Assembly (NCBI GenBank): GCA_947459055.1
Contig: CANHCG010000009.1
Span: 1-15,168 of the forward strand
DNA: 15,168 bases
Direction of reading: 5' to 3'
From: Cytophagaceae bacterium
GTDB taxonomy: Bacteria > Bacteroidota > Bacteroidia > Cytophagales > Spirosomataceae
In this document: positions 1-6,718 of the stretch, one piece after another
Position numbering within the stretch: the stretch's first letter is position 1
Layout: the number at the start of each line of letters is the position of its first letter
Made by a program: the position numbers and the translations under genes
Notes under the pieces: generated by a model
What the model was told of the DNA's origin: nothing
Database searches by the model: none
Seen by the model: only the letters and a program-made list of their open reading frames with translations

Positions 1-321
1 CGTTCAGGTGCAACGATCATTGGTGGACGTATGGTCGGCCTAAGTCACGCATCTGCTGTTGAATATTCTTTTCTTTTAGGGATACCCACTATTTTAGGCG
101 CAAGTGCCAAAAAAATGCTGGATTACAAAGAGCATATCGGTGAATTTCTGATTGGTGAACAATCTATTCAACTATATATTGGGTTTATAGTGAGCTTTCT
201 TGTTGCTTTATTGACCATAAAATGGATGGTTGGTTTAGTAACAAAATTTGGTTTCAAATACTTTGGCTATTATCGAATTATTGTCGGTTTACTCTTACTA
301 ATTATCTTAGCGTGGAAATAG
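1..321 (+). CDS. uppP: Undecaprenyl-diphosphate phosphatase, C-terminal part (5' end outside window)
   Basis: This integral membrane enzyme of the UppP/BacA family dephosphorylates undecaprenyl diphosphate to recycle the lipid carrier for peptidoglycan and polysaccharide export. The frame is open from base 1, so the gene begins upstream and 106 codons plus the stop are visible; an internal ATG at 31 is not the start. The first visible residues read RSGATIIGGR, the second family signature (usually SRSGATI) that forms part of the active site. Next comes a conserved stretch, SAVEYSFLLGIPTILGAS, which matches the family's third-quarter pattern (S..A.EFSFLL..P). Two hydrophobic segments follow, about visible residues 57-76 and 86-104, and the protein ends in a short basic tail. 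Visible length fits the last 40% of a protein of about 265 residues. The end overlaps the proposed GTG start of truB by 10 bp, suggesting co-transcription. Confidence 0.93.
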   Translation, partial: RSGATIIGGRMVGLSHASAVEYSFLLGIPTILGASAKKMLDYKEHIGEFLIGEQSIQLYIGFIVSFLVALLTIKWMVGLVTKFGFKYFGYYRIIVGLLLLIILAWK

Positions 322-995
322 AAGCTATAGAAGATAAATTCTATTTAATGGATAAACCTGCTTCATGGACATCCTTTGATGTCGTAAAGAAGATGAAATA
401 TGCAGGTCCATTTAAAAAAATTGGTCATGCAGGTACATTAGATCCATTGGCTACTGGTTTACTTATCATTTGCGTAGGTAAATACACCAAGAAAATAGAT
501 TATTTCCAAAGTCTCCCAAAAACGTATACAGGTACTTTTGTTATAGGGAAAACGACCCCTAGCATCGATTTAGAGACTGATTTTGACAATGAATTCCCCA
601 TTGAATCCATCGAGATTGATAAACTTACTGAAGTTGCCAACTCCTTTGTAGGCGAATCGTTACAGTCACCCCCGATCTATTCAGCGATTAAACTCAATGG
701 TCAGCGACTATACACGCATGCAAGAAAGGGCGTGCAAGCAGAAGATTTAGAAATAAAGCTTAGGGAGGTTCATATTTATTTGTTTGAAATTAAGGTAGAT
801 AATTTTCCTGAAATTGATTTTAAAATTACTTGTTCCAAAGGAACCTATATTCGAAGTATTGTTCGTGATTTCGGTTTAAAGCTTAGTTCTGGAGCCTATT
901 TAAAGAAATTAGTTCGTACTGGAATTGGTGATTATAGCCTTGATAAGGCACAAGCCATATCTAATTTTGATCCAAGCCTATATGAAACTTTATAG
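312..995 (+). CDS. truB: tRNA pseudouridine-55 synthase TruB
   Basis: TruB isomerises U55 in the T-loop of tRNAs to pseudouridine in the cytoplasm. The opening LMDKPASWTSFDV (residues 12-24) and GHAGTLDPLATG (38-49) are the family's N-terminal motifs; D44 is the catalytic aspartate. A later KGTYIRSIVRDFG block matches the conserved KGTYIRSL motif. I start it at GTG 312, giving 227 residues, because the first in-frame ATG upstream (222) lies deep inside uppP and adds unrelated residues, while ATG 348 would cut into the DKP motif. The frame stays open upstream, so the GTG start is inferred. The protein ends soon after the catalytic fold and lacks the C-terminal PUA domain of the longer E. coli protein (about 314 residues); I believe the short form is usual in this phylum. 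It overlaps uppP by 10 bp and ribF by 14 bp, consistent with translational coupling. Confidence 0.93.
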   Translation: MEIEAIEDKFYLMDKPASWTSFDVVKKMKYAGPFKKIGHAGTLDPLATGLLIICVGKYTKKIDYFQSLPKTYTGTFVIGKTTPSIDLETDFDNEFPIESIEIDKLTEVANSFVGESLQSPPIYSAIKLNGQRLYTHARKGVQAEDLEIKLREVHIYLFEIKVDNFPEIDFKITCSKGTYIRSIVRDFGLKLSSGAYLKKLVRTGIGDYSLDKAQAISNFDPSLYETL

Positions 996-1902
996 AAACT
1001 TCGAGGACTGGGATATAAGTCAAGACATTGTCGTTTCGATAGGCATGTTTGATGGGGTTCATATTGGTCATAGAAAAGTGATTGAAACGACAGTTAATCT
1101 CGCAAAATCTCGTCATTTAGAGTCAGCCATCATTACTTTCAGTAATCATCCTAGTGAATATTTTATTCCAAACCATTCTGAAAAATTACTAACAAGTCCC
1201 GAAGAAAAGATTCGATTGATTGAGCAATTAGGTGTGGATTACATATTTATGTTGCCCTTTGACCATTACATGGCTAATTTTTCTGCAACTCATTTTGTAA
1301 CAGATGTTTTGATTCAAAAACTTGCTTGTAAAGCTATTGTCTTAGGATACGACAACCATTTTGGGAAAAATCGAGAAGGTACTATCCATTTTTTGAATTC
1401 GCAATTTTCGGATAAATTGGAAGCCATATCGGTAGAAGCCGCCATCATTAATGATCAAACAGTTAGTTCATCACTAATTAAATCAAAAATTGCTGAAAAT
1501 GATGTGGTTGGTGCCAATGATTTCCTTGGGTATTCGTTTGAATTATCAGGTAAAGTCGTCGAAGGAAATAAGTTAGGAAGAACTATTGGTTTTCCTACAG
1601 CGAATCTTTTATTAGCGGATTCGAAAAAGCTTATTCCTCCTACTGGTGTTTATGAATCAATCGTAATAATTAATGGCCTTTCTTTGCAAGGAATCACGAA
1701 TATTGGATTTCGTCCAACGATTGAAAATAGTTCCTTGATTAAAATCGAAACACATATTTTGAGCTTTGATGAAGATATTTACGAGCAGGAAATTATCATA
1801 CAACCAGGTCGTAAAATTAGAAACGAAATCAAATTTGATTCGATTGATCAATTAAGGAATCAGATCCAACTTGATTTAGCACAAGTTCATGTAACTACCT
1901 AA
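982..1902 (+). CDS. ribF: Bifunctional riboflavin kinase / FAD synthetase
   Basis: RibF phosphorylates riboflavin to FMN and then adenylates FMN to FAD in the cytoplasm. The N-terminal half is the nucleotidyltransferase-like FAD synthetase domain, with GMFDGVHIGH at residues 21-30 (the family GxFDGxHxGH motif) and a later VSSSLIKSKI near 160-170, corresponding to the usual ISST.IR motif. The C-terminal half is the riboflavin kinase domain: GRTIGFPTAN at 199-208, then TGVYES, a GFRPTI segment and ETHIL.FDEDIY. At 306 residues it has the normal family length. The ATG at 982 is preferred over one at 925, since the 925 version adds 19 unaligned residues inside truB. It overlaps truB by 14 bp. Its 3' end overlaps the convergent pheA end by 27 bp, so no room exists between them for a conventional terminator. 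Confidence 0.95.
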   Translation: MKLYRNFEDWDISQDIVVSIGMFDGVHIGHRKVIETTVNLAKSRHLESAIITFSNHPSEYFIPNHSEKLLTSPEEKIRLIEQLGVDYIFMLPFDHYMANFSATHFVTDVLIQKLACKAIVLGYDNHFGKNREGTIHFLNSQFSDKLEAISVEAAIINDQTVSSSLIKSKIAENDVVGANDFLGYSFELSGKVVEGNKLGRTIGFPTANLLLADSKKLIPPTGVYESIVIINGLSLQGITNIGFRPTIENSSLIKIETHILSFDEDIYEQEIIIQPGRKIRNEIKFDSIDQLRNQIQLDLAQVHVTT

Positions 1903-2952
1903 GAACTTAATTTCTTCTTCCTGTGCTTTAAGAATCGTTTCAATCGATGAATCCAATACATTTCCCTCAATATCAATAAAGAACCAGAATTTAAACTCAT
2001 TTGTGTCTTTCTGAGGTCTAGATTCTATCTTCAATAAATTAATATGTTTTTCTTCAAATTTCTTCAATAAGGAAACCAATGCACCTGGTTTATCGTCATT
2101 CCTTAATTTAACTGCGATAGTTGTCTTATCTTTTGGTGTTTTTTTTAGGTTACTATTCTTTGACAATATATAAAATCGCGTTTGATTGGATTCATTATCT
2201 TGAATATTATCAAATAAAATTGGCAAATTGTAAATTTTTGCCGCAATATGCGAACATAAGGCTGCTGCATTGGGTTCGAGACTAGCTTGCTTAGCCGCCT
2301 TAGATGTGGAATCAATTTCTACAAAAAAATCACTTTCCTTTTGCCCAAAGTAATCACTTAAAAAGCCTTTGCATTGGTTAAAGGCAATATCTTTGGAATA
2401 AATACGATTTACTTGGCTTAGGTTATTTTCCTTGGTGGCTATACAAAAATTAACGGGTATTATTATTTCAGAAATAATATAAAGATGGGTTGCTTGCAAA
2501 TAATCCATTGTTTCTTTAACCATCCCCTCTTGATTATTCTCAATCGGAACTACACCGTATTTTGCGCGACCGGTTTCCACCGATTCAAAAACTGATTTAA
2601 TACTGGGTAAAGAAATATATTCAGCAATTGCCCCAAATCTGCTTTCAGCGGCTTGATGGGTAAAACTTCCTTCTGGACCTAAAAATGCGATTAATTCAGG
2701 TAATTCTAAATTTCTAGATACACCAAATATTTCCAAATAAATAGCTTCAATGGCATTCCGTGTTAATTTCCCGGTATATTTAGAGGCTAAACGATCAATG
2801 ATATCCTTTTCACGATCAGGATGGTAAATCACTGAATTCTGATTCCTTTTGAGCGCACCTATTTCATCAACGATATTCATGCGTTCAATTAACAATTCCA
2901 ATATAGAATCATCAATCGTATCTATTTTACCTCGAAGGGAATTTAAATCCAT
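1876..2952 (-). CDS. pheA: Bifunctional chorismate mutase / prephenate dehydratase (P-protein)
   Basis: This 358-residue enzyme converts chorismate to prephenate and then to phenylpyruvate, the committed steps to phenylalanine. Three domains are visible. Residues 1-85 are an AroQ chorismate mutase, with R7, R24, K35, R47 and E48 at the places of the E. coli active-site residues. Residues 88-270 are prephenate dehydratase, starting AFLGPEGSFTHQAA and including VPIENNQEG and the catalytic TRF motif (T258-R259-F260). Residues 275-350 are an ACT domain with GALVSLL and ESRP, the phenylalanine-binding signatures, so feedback inhibition by phenylalanine is likely. The start is ATG 2952; a TTG at 2961 would add only three residues. 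It is divergent from the GT4 gene across about 90 bp that hold a candidate promoter. Classical P-protein order is kept, with no sign of damage. Confidence 0.95.
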   Translation of the reverse strand: MDLNSLRGKIDTIDDSILELLIERMNIVDEIGALKRNQNSVIYHPDREKDIIDRLASKYTGKLTRNAIEAIYLEIFGVSRNLELPELIAFLGPEGSFTHQAAESRFGAIAEYISLPSIKSVFESVETGRAKYGVVPIENNQEGMVKETMDYLQATHLYIISEIIIPVNFCIATKENNLSQVNRIYSKDIAFNQCKGFLSDYFGQKESDFFVEIDSTSKAAKQASLEPNAAALCSHIAAKIYNLPILFDNIQDNESNQTRFYILSKNSNLKKTPKDKTTIAVKLRNDDKPGALVSLLKKFEEKHINLLKIESRPQKDTNEFKFWFFIDIEGNVLDSSIETILKAQEEEIKFLGSYMNLC

Positions 2953-2977
2953 GGGATACAAGTTTTCATTACAAGTT

Positions 2978-2985
2978 CAAAATTA
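2978..2985 (-). promoter_or_regulatory. Candidate -7 box for pheA (TAATTTTG)
   Basis: Read on the - strand this octamer is TAATTTTG, an exact match to the Bacteroidota -7 consensus TAnnTTTG. It would place the transcription start near 2972, about 20 bases before the pheA ATG at 2952. No clear TTG is visible at the -33 distance, so the call rests on one short AT-rich motif and its position. The divergent + strand gene has only a 7-of-8 match (TAAATTTC, 2993-3000) before it. Confidence 0.4.
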
Positions 2986-3043
2986 GTAATTTTAAATTTC
3001 TTTCCCTTACTTATCTCTAATCAGATTAATTAGTAGCCCATAG

Positions 3044-4123
3044 ATGTCCAATAAAGTTTTATTTTTTGTTAATTCATTTAGTCGGACGGGATCAGAAACG
3101 TTGATATATGAATGTATACAAGCTTTAAACAAACAAGAGAAATTCCAAATTGGTGTTGTGGTCTGTGATAAAAAAGGTGAGTTGACAGATTCATTAGATA
3201 AAAACATTACCATTTTTTACCTAAATCAACAATTTTCGATTTTTGACAAAATTCAATTTCATTTGGGTTTTGATGTAATTGGGAATCAATTGGCTAAAAT
3301 TCAAAATGAATTCAACGCCTCGGTTTGGTACTTTAATACAATCAGCCAAGTTCATCTTTTAGCCTATAAACAAAAGTTTAACCTCAAAGCCATTGTCCAC
3401 ATACATGAATTGTTATATAATTTTGAATCCATACACGAGCGTAATTTTAACTTAATCCTTCAGCATTGTGATCAATTAATTGCATGTTCTCAACTCGTCA
3501 AGGATCTGTTTATTCCATTTTTTAATAAACCTATATCAGTCATTAATTCGAGTATCAATTTTACCGAATGGATGGAATATAGAAGGGGTAAAAATGCTAC
3601 CACGGGTAAAAAACTTAAAATAATCTCATCTGGGACGATTTGTTACCGGAAAGGGACCGATATTTTTATTAAAGTAGCTGACATCCTTCGGTCACCATCG
3701 ATTGAATTTATTTGGCTAGGAAAATCAAATCAAACTGCATACAGTGAAATCATTCGACTCACAAATGATAAGTTTAAATCCGTCAAATTTATTGAAACGC
3801 AAAATCAAGAAGATTATATAAGTCAATTTAGGCAAGGCGATATTTTTGTATCGACTTCTCGAGAAGAATCCATGGGCTTAGTTTTAATAGAGGCTCAGGC
3901 CTTAGGAATGCCTATTTTAGCAACAAACTCAGGTGGATCTTCTCTTCTAGTCACTGAATCGATCGGACAAATTGTGGAAGAATTAAATCCAGAAAGTATT
4001 GCCATAGGACTTAAGGAGGTAATCAATAATCTGAACAAATATAAAAATTCGTCCAAACCCAAATATGAATTTCAAATTGAAATTCAAAAAATGGCTAGTC
4101 TACTTCAGGATCTTTTAACCTAG
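3044..4123 (+). CDS. Glycosyltransferase, GT4 family (GT-B fold)
   Basis: This is a probable retaining glycosyltransferase that adds one sugar to a surface glycan at the cytoplasmic face of the membrane. The 359-residue protein has an N-terminal Rossmann-like half beginning KVLFFVNSFSRTGSE, which holds the acceptor side, and a C-terminal half from about residue 184 (KKLKIISSGTICYRKGTDIFI) typical of Glycos_transf_1. The donor-site motif is EX7E: E275 and E283 inside SREESMGLVLIEAQALGMP, followed by ATNSGG. The start ATG 3044 is directly followed by the first beta strand, so it is probably right. No signal peptide or membrane helix is visible. Sugar and linkage cannot be read from sequence. 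It lies alone on the + strand, tail to tail with the polysaccharide operon and overlapping its last gene by 29 bp, which suggests the same pathway but separate transcription. Confidence 0.88.
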   Translation: MSNKVLFFVNSFSRTGSETLIYECIQALNKQEKFQIGVVVCDKKGELTDSLDKNITIFYLNQQFSIFDKIQFHLGFDVIGNQLAKIQNEFNASVWYFNTISQVHLLAYKQKFNLKAIVHIHELLYNFESIHERNFNLILQHCDQLIACSQLVKDLFIPFFNKPISVINSSINFTEWMEYRRGKNATTGKKLKIISSGTICYRKGTDIFIKVADILRSPSIEFIWLGKSNQTAYSEIIRLTNDKFKSVKFIETQNQEDYISQFRQGDIFVSTSREESMGLVLIEAQALGMPILATNSGGSSLLVTESIGQIVEELNPESIAIGLKEVINNLNKYKNSSKPKYEFQIEIQKMASLLQDLLT

Positions 4124-5282
4124 AAGACACTTTCTTTTCCTCGACTAATTGTAGTCGTTTTAATTTATCAATTTTAGTGTATTGAACCCGATCAATTTTT
4201 TGGTAATCAATATTTTTAGACAACAAATATCCCGCCAAGCAATAGATAAGAAAGCTGATAAAAAGACCTAATAACATCACATTATTAGCAAATTGAAATC
4301 TGAATACAAAAAATAACAGAAGCAATAGCGAATTAAATATAATTAACAATAATGTGGCAATACCATGACTCAATTTTAAATCAATTAAAATGTGATGCAT
4401 GTGTTTACGGTCTCCTTTAAATGGGGAATTCCCTTCGAATATCCTTAATAAAAATACCCTTAACGTATCAAATAGGGGAATAATTAATATTAAAATGACG
4501 AGTATTGGCGAATCATTTCCAAGATTTGGATTATAAATAAAATCGCTATTAAATGCGACGAATTTGACCGAAAAGAAAGACAATAAAAAGCCAACAAGCA
4601 GAGACCCTGTATCTCCCATAAAAATTTTATTTTTTTCAGAGTAATTGAATTTTAAAAATCCAAGGAGTGCTCCCGCCAAGGCGACAGATAAGGTAGCCAT
4701 GGCAAATAAACCTAATTCAAAAAACAGGAAGGTGAAAATTAGACTTGATAATAGACCCACGGAGCCGGCTAAACCATCGATTCCATCAATTAGATTGATG
4801 GCATTCGTTAATGAAATAAAAATGAATGTCGTGAAAATAACACTAGAGATGTAATTTATTTCATACATTCCTAACAATCCATACAAATTGGAAATACGTA
4901 AATCTCCAAATGAAATCAACAAGAGAGACGCCGCAATCTGAATGTAAAGCTTTTTATTCGGCGCCAAAATAAGTATATCATCCTTAATGCCAAGAAAAAA
5001 CAAGATAATTAGAGCTGCCACCGTTAAATGAATTTCATGGCCCTCATTAGGATTATCCCAAATGAAATAAGCGATTAATGTGGCTGCAAATATTGCCACC
5101 CCTCCTAATGTTGGCGTTAGTTCCTCATGAGAACTTCTTACGCCAATTTCTGCCATTAAATCCTTTAATTTGGAAATATTGATAATGACAGGAATAGCCG
5201 TAATTGATACAAATAAGGAGGTAAAAAAAGAAACCAACATTTGAAATTCCTTATTTGCAAATAAGTGAGCTATTTCATTCAT
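4095..5282 (-). CDS. wecA: WecA/MraY-like undecaprenyl-phosphate sugar-1-phosphate transferase
   Basis: This polytopic membrane enzyme probably transfers a HexNAc-1-phosphate from a UDP-sugar to undecaprenyl phosphate, the first step of a lipid-linked glycan. Family signatures appear in order: TPTLGG (56-61), the GIKDD aspartates D101/D102 (metal and nucleotide site), NAINLIDGIDGLAG (160-173, D166 and D169), FMGDTGSL (221-228, D224) and a HMHH box (294-297). The HxHH box favours the WecA/TagO/RgpG branch over MraY itself, but I cannot fix the exact sugar. About ten or eleven hydrophobic helices are visible and the C-terminal 45 residues are charged and cytoplasmic. At 395 residues it is slightly longer than typical. 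The ATG at 5282 overlaps the acetyltransferase stop by 8 bp. It is the last gene of the operon, and its tail overlaps the facing GT4 gene by 29 bp. Confidence 0.92.
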   Translation of the reverse strand: MNEIAHLFANKEFQMLVSFFTSLFVSITAIPVIINISKLKDLMAEIGVRSSHEELTPTLGGVAIFAATLIAYFIWDNPNEGHEIHLTVAALIILFFLGIKDDILILAPNKKLYIQIAASLLLISFGDLRISNLYGLLGMYEINYISSVIFTTFIFISLTNAINLIDGIDGLAGSVGLLSSLIFTFLFFELGLFAMATLSVALAGALLGFLKFNYSEKNKIFMGDTGSLLVGFLLSFFSVKFVAFNSDFIYNPNLGNDSPILVILILIIPLFDTLRVFLLRIFEGNSPFKGDRKHMHHILIDLKLSHGIATLLLIIFNSLLLLLFFVFRFQFANNVMLLGLFISFLIYCLAGYLLSKNIDYQKIDRVQYTKIDKLKRLQLVEEKKVSSRLKDPEVD

Positions 5283-5832
5283 GTGTCGTGATGGTTCTTG
5301 GTTTAATCTTTTCTAACGGAAAATTACCATAAATATAATAAGATTCTAAATCCTTTGTCGCTATACATCCTAAAGAAAGTACTGAATGGGTCCCTAAAGT
5401 AACCCCACCCGTAACGATTGCTTTTGCACAAACCCATACACCATCTTCAACAGTAATCTGATTAGAGATTAATGGAAAATGTGCTTTTGAAAAATTATGA
5501 TTACCTGTGAGCAAAAAAGCCCCTTGTGAAATACACACATGCGATTGAATCGTTACTTTAGAGATATTATCAATCCAAACCTCTTCACCTAACCAAACGT
5601 AATCTCCTAAGGACAAATTCCATGGAAATTTAATTTTGACCCACGGTTTTATCACAACATGTAGGCCCACCTTCGCCCCAAAAATTCGTAGAATGAAAAC
5701 CTTTAGTACATTAGGATAAGGAATATTACTAAGGAAAATCAAATTGGCAACTAGCAGCCATAGCAAATACCTGAATTTTCGAATAAATCCTGGCGAAACC
5801 TCATCCCTAAATGTTGATAAATCAGTTTTCAA
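5275..5832 (-). CDS. wcaF: WcaF-type polysaccharide acetyltransferase (left-handed beta-helix)
   Basis: This 185-residue protein belongs to the hexapeptide-repeat acyltransferases and probably acetylates a sugar of the exported glycan using acetyl-CoA. It follows the WcaF pattern closely: an N-terminal hydrophobic stretch (22-36), LKVFILRIFGAKVG (43-56), VVIKPWVKIKFPWNLSLGD, WLGEEVWIDN, CISQGAFLLTGNHNF with the likely catalytic H112, then hexapeptide repeats DGVWVCAKAIVTGGVTLG. The start is TTG 5832. An in-frame TAA lies 12 bases upstream, no internal ATG exists, and the residues after the TTG align with the family's N-terminus, so a rare start codon is the best reading. It overlaps the GT2 gene by 11 bp and wecA by 8 bp, which suggests translational coupling. 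Substrate sugar is unknown. Confidence 0.88.
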   Translation of the reverse strand: MKTDLSTFRDEVSPGFIRKFRYLLWLLVANLIFLSNIPYPNVLKVFILRIFGAKVGLHVVIKPWVKIKFPWNLSLGDYVWLGEEVWIDNISKVTIQSHVCISQGAFLLTGNHNFSKAHFPLISNQITVEDGVWVCAKAIVTGGVTLGTHSVLSLGCIATKDLESYYIYGNFPLEKIKPRTITTHE

Positions 5833-6703
5833 ATTCTTTTTTTAAAATAGTTCTTATTTTATCTGCATTAAATTGGGTATTGATTTCAGTTTCAAAAACT
5901 TTCACATCGACTAAAAATCTGTACCAAAACACTTGTAAAAAATTCCATATCAAACCGCGCTTACCATCTAAAAATCCCAACTTTAAAAAATAAGCGTATA
6001 TGAATAATAAAAAAGGTCTGATAAATATGGGTAATCGGTTGTACCCCTTTTTAAATATAACTACCCATTTATCTTTTGTATCTGTAGCCATTGGCGTATT
6101 TAAACCGTATTTTTGTCGTAATATTTCAAAAGCTTCTTGACTTGCATAGCGATTATGCTTTTGCGTCCACCAAGTAAGATCATTTAAGTTGTGATCTATT
6201 AGAAACCCTGATAATTGAGTTGTTTTAGCATTTTTTAATTCTATTTTTTCATCCATCCAAAGGTCATTACATCTCCCATCAGTCAATTTCCAAAGTCTTA
6301 ATAACCAAATCGGATTTATCATTCCAAAATTCATAATCCCTCCCAAAAAATAAACTTTTCGTTGAATAAAGAATCCATTAAATTGACTTGGCTTGGAAAT
6401 ATGGTGATTAATATTTTCAATTAATTCATCGGTCAAAAGTTCATCACAATCTAATTTTAAAATCCATTCTACTTGAAAAGGAAAGCGATCAATTCCTACA
6501 TTGATTTGCTTGGCATGCGTCAGATACGAATTTTGAATATAATTGATGTTATTCCTGTTTAAAATTTCTACAGTAGCATCTGTAGAAAAAGAATCAACTA
6601 CAAAAATTTGATCGCTTAACTTTTTTGCATTAAGAATGCATCTTTCTAAATGAAGCTCTTCATTATATGATAGAATCAGTATACCTATTAAATTGGTATT
6701 CAT
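5822..6703 (-). CDS. Glycosyltransferase, GT2 family (GT-A fold, WaaE/KdtX-like)
   Basis: This 293-residue protein is a probable inverting glycosyltransferase acting at the inner membrane face. The N-terminus carries the GT2 core: ILILSYNEELHLERC (8-22), FVVDSFSTDAT (34-44) and KLDCDEL, where D85-x-D87 is the metal-binding DxD motif. The DSFSTD signature and the closing GFLDGKRGLIWNFLQVFWYRFLV stretch resemble the WaaE/KdtX and related core-glucosyl branch, so a role in LPS core or capsule is plausible. The donor sugar is unknown. The start is ATG 6703, 15 bases after the upstream gene's stop, and the end overlaps the acetyltransferase TTG start by 11 bp. The hydrophobic segment at about 220-235 may contact the membrane. 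Confidence 0.88.
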   Translation of the reverse strand: MNTNLIGILILSYNEELHLERCILNAKKLSDQIFVVDSFSTDATVEILNRNNINYIQNSYLTHAKQINVGIDRFPFQVEWILKLDCDELLTDELIENINHHISKPSQFNGFFIQRKVYFLGGIMNFGMINPIWLLRLWKLTDGRCNDLWMDEKIELKNAKTTQLSGFLIDHNLNDLTWWTQKHNRYASQEAFEILRQKYGLNTPMATDTKDKWVVIFKKGYNRLPIFIRPFLLFIYAYFLKLGFLDGKRGLIWNFLQVFWYRFLVDVKVFETEINTQFNADKIRTILKKEFEN

Positions 6704-6718
6704 AAGTTAACAGTGGAG

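Noticed and set aside
222..311. Extended N-terminus of truB from ATG 222
   Set aside because: These 30 residues come from the out-of-frame uppP sequence and do not resemble any TruB N-terminus.
1878..1927. Inverted repeat AGCACA/TGTGCT near the ribF and pheA stops as a shared terminator
   Set aside because: Only 6 bp of pairing over a loop of about 38 bases and no T-tract; too weak to call.
4645..4854. 69-codon + strand reading frame inside the WecA-like gene
   Set aside because: Antisense shadow of membrane-helix codons; low-complexity basic peptide with no domain.
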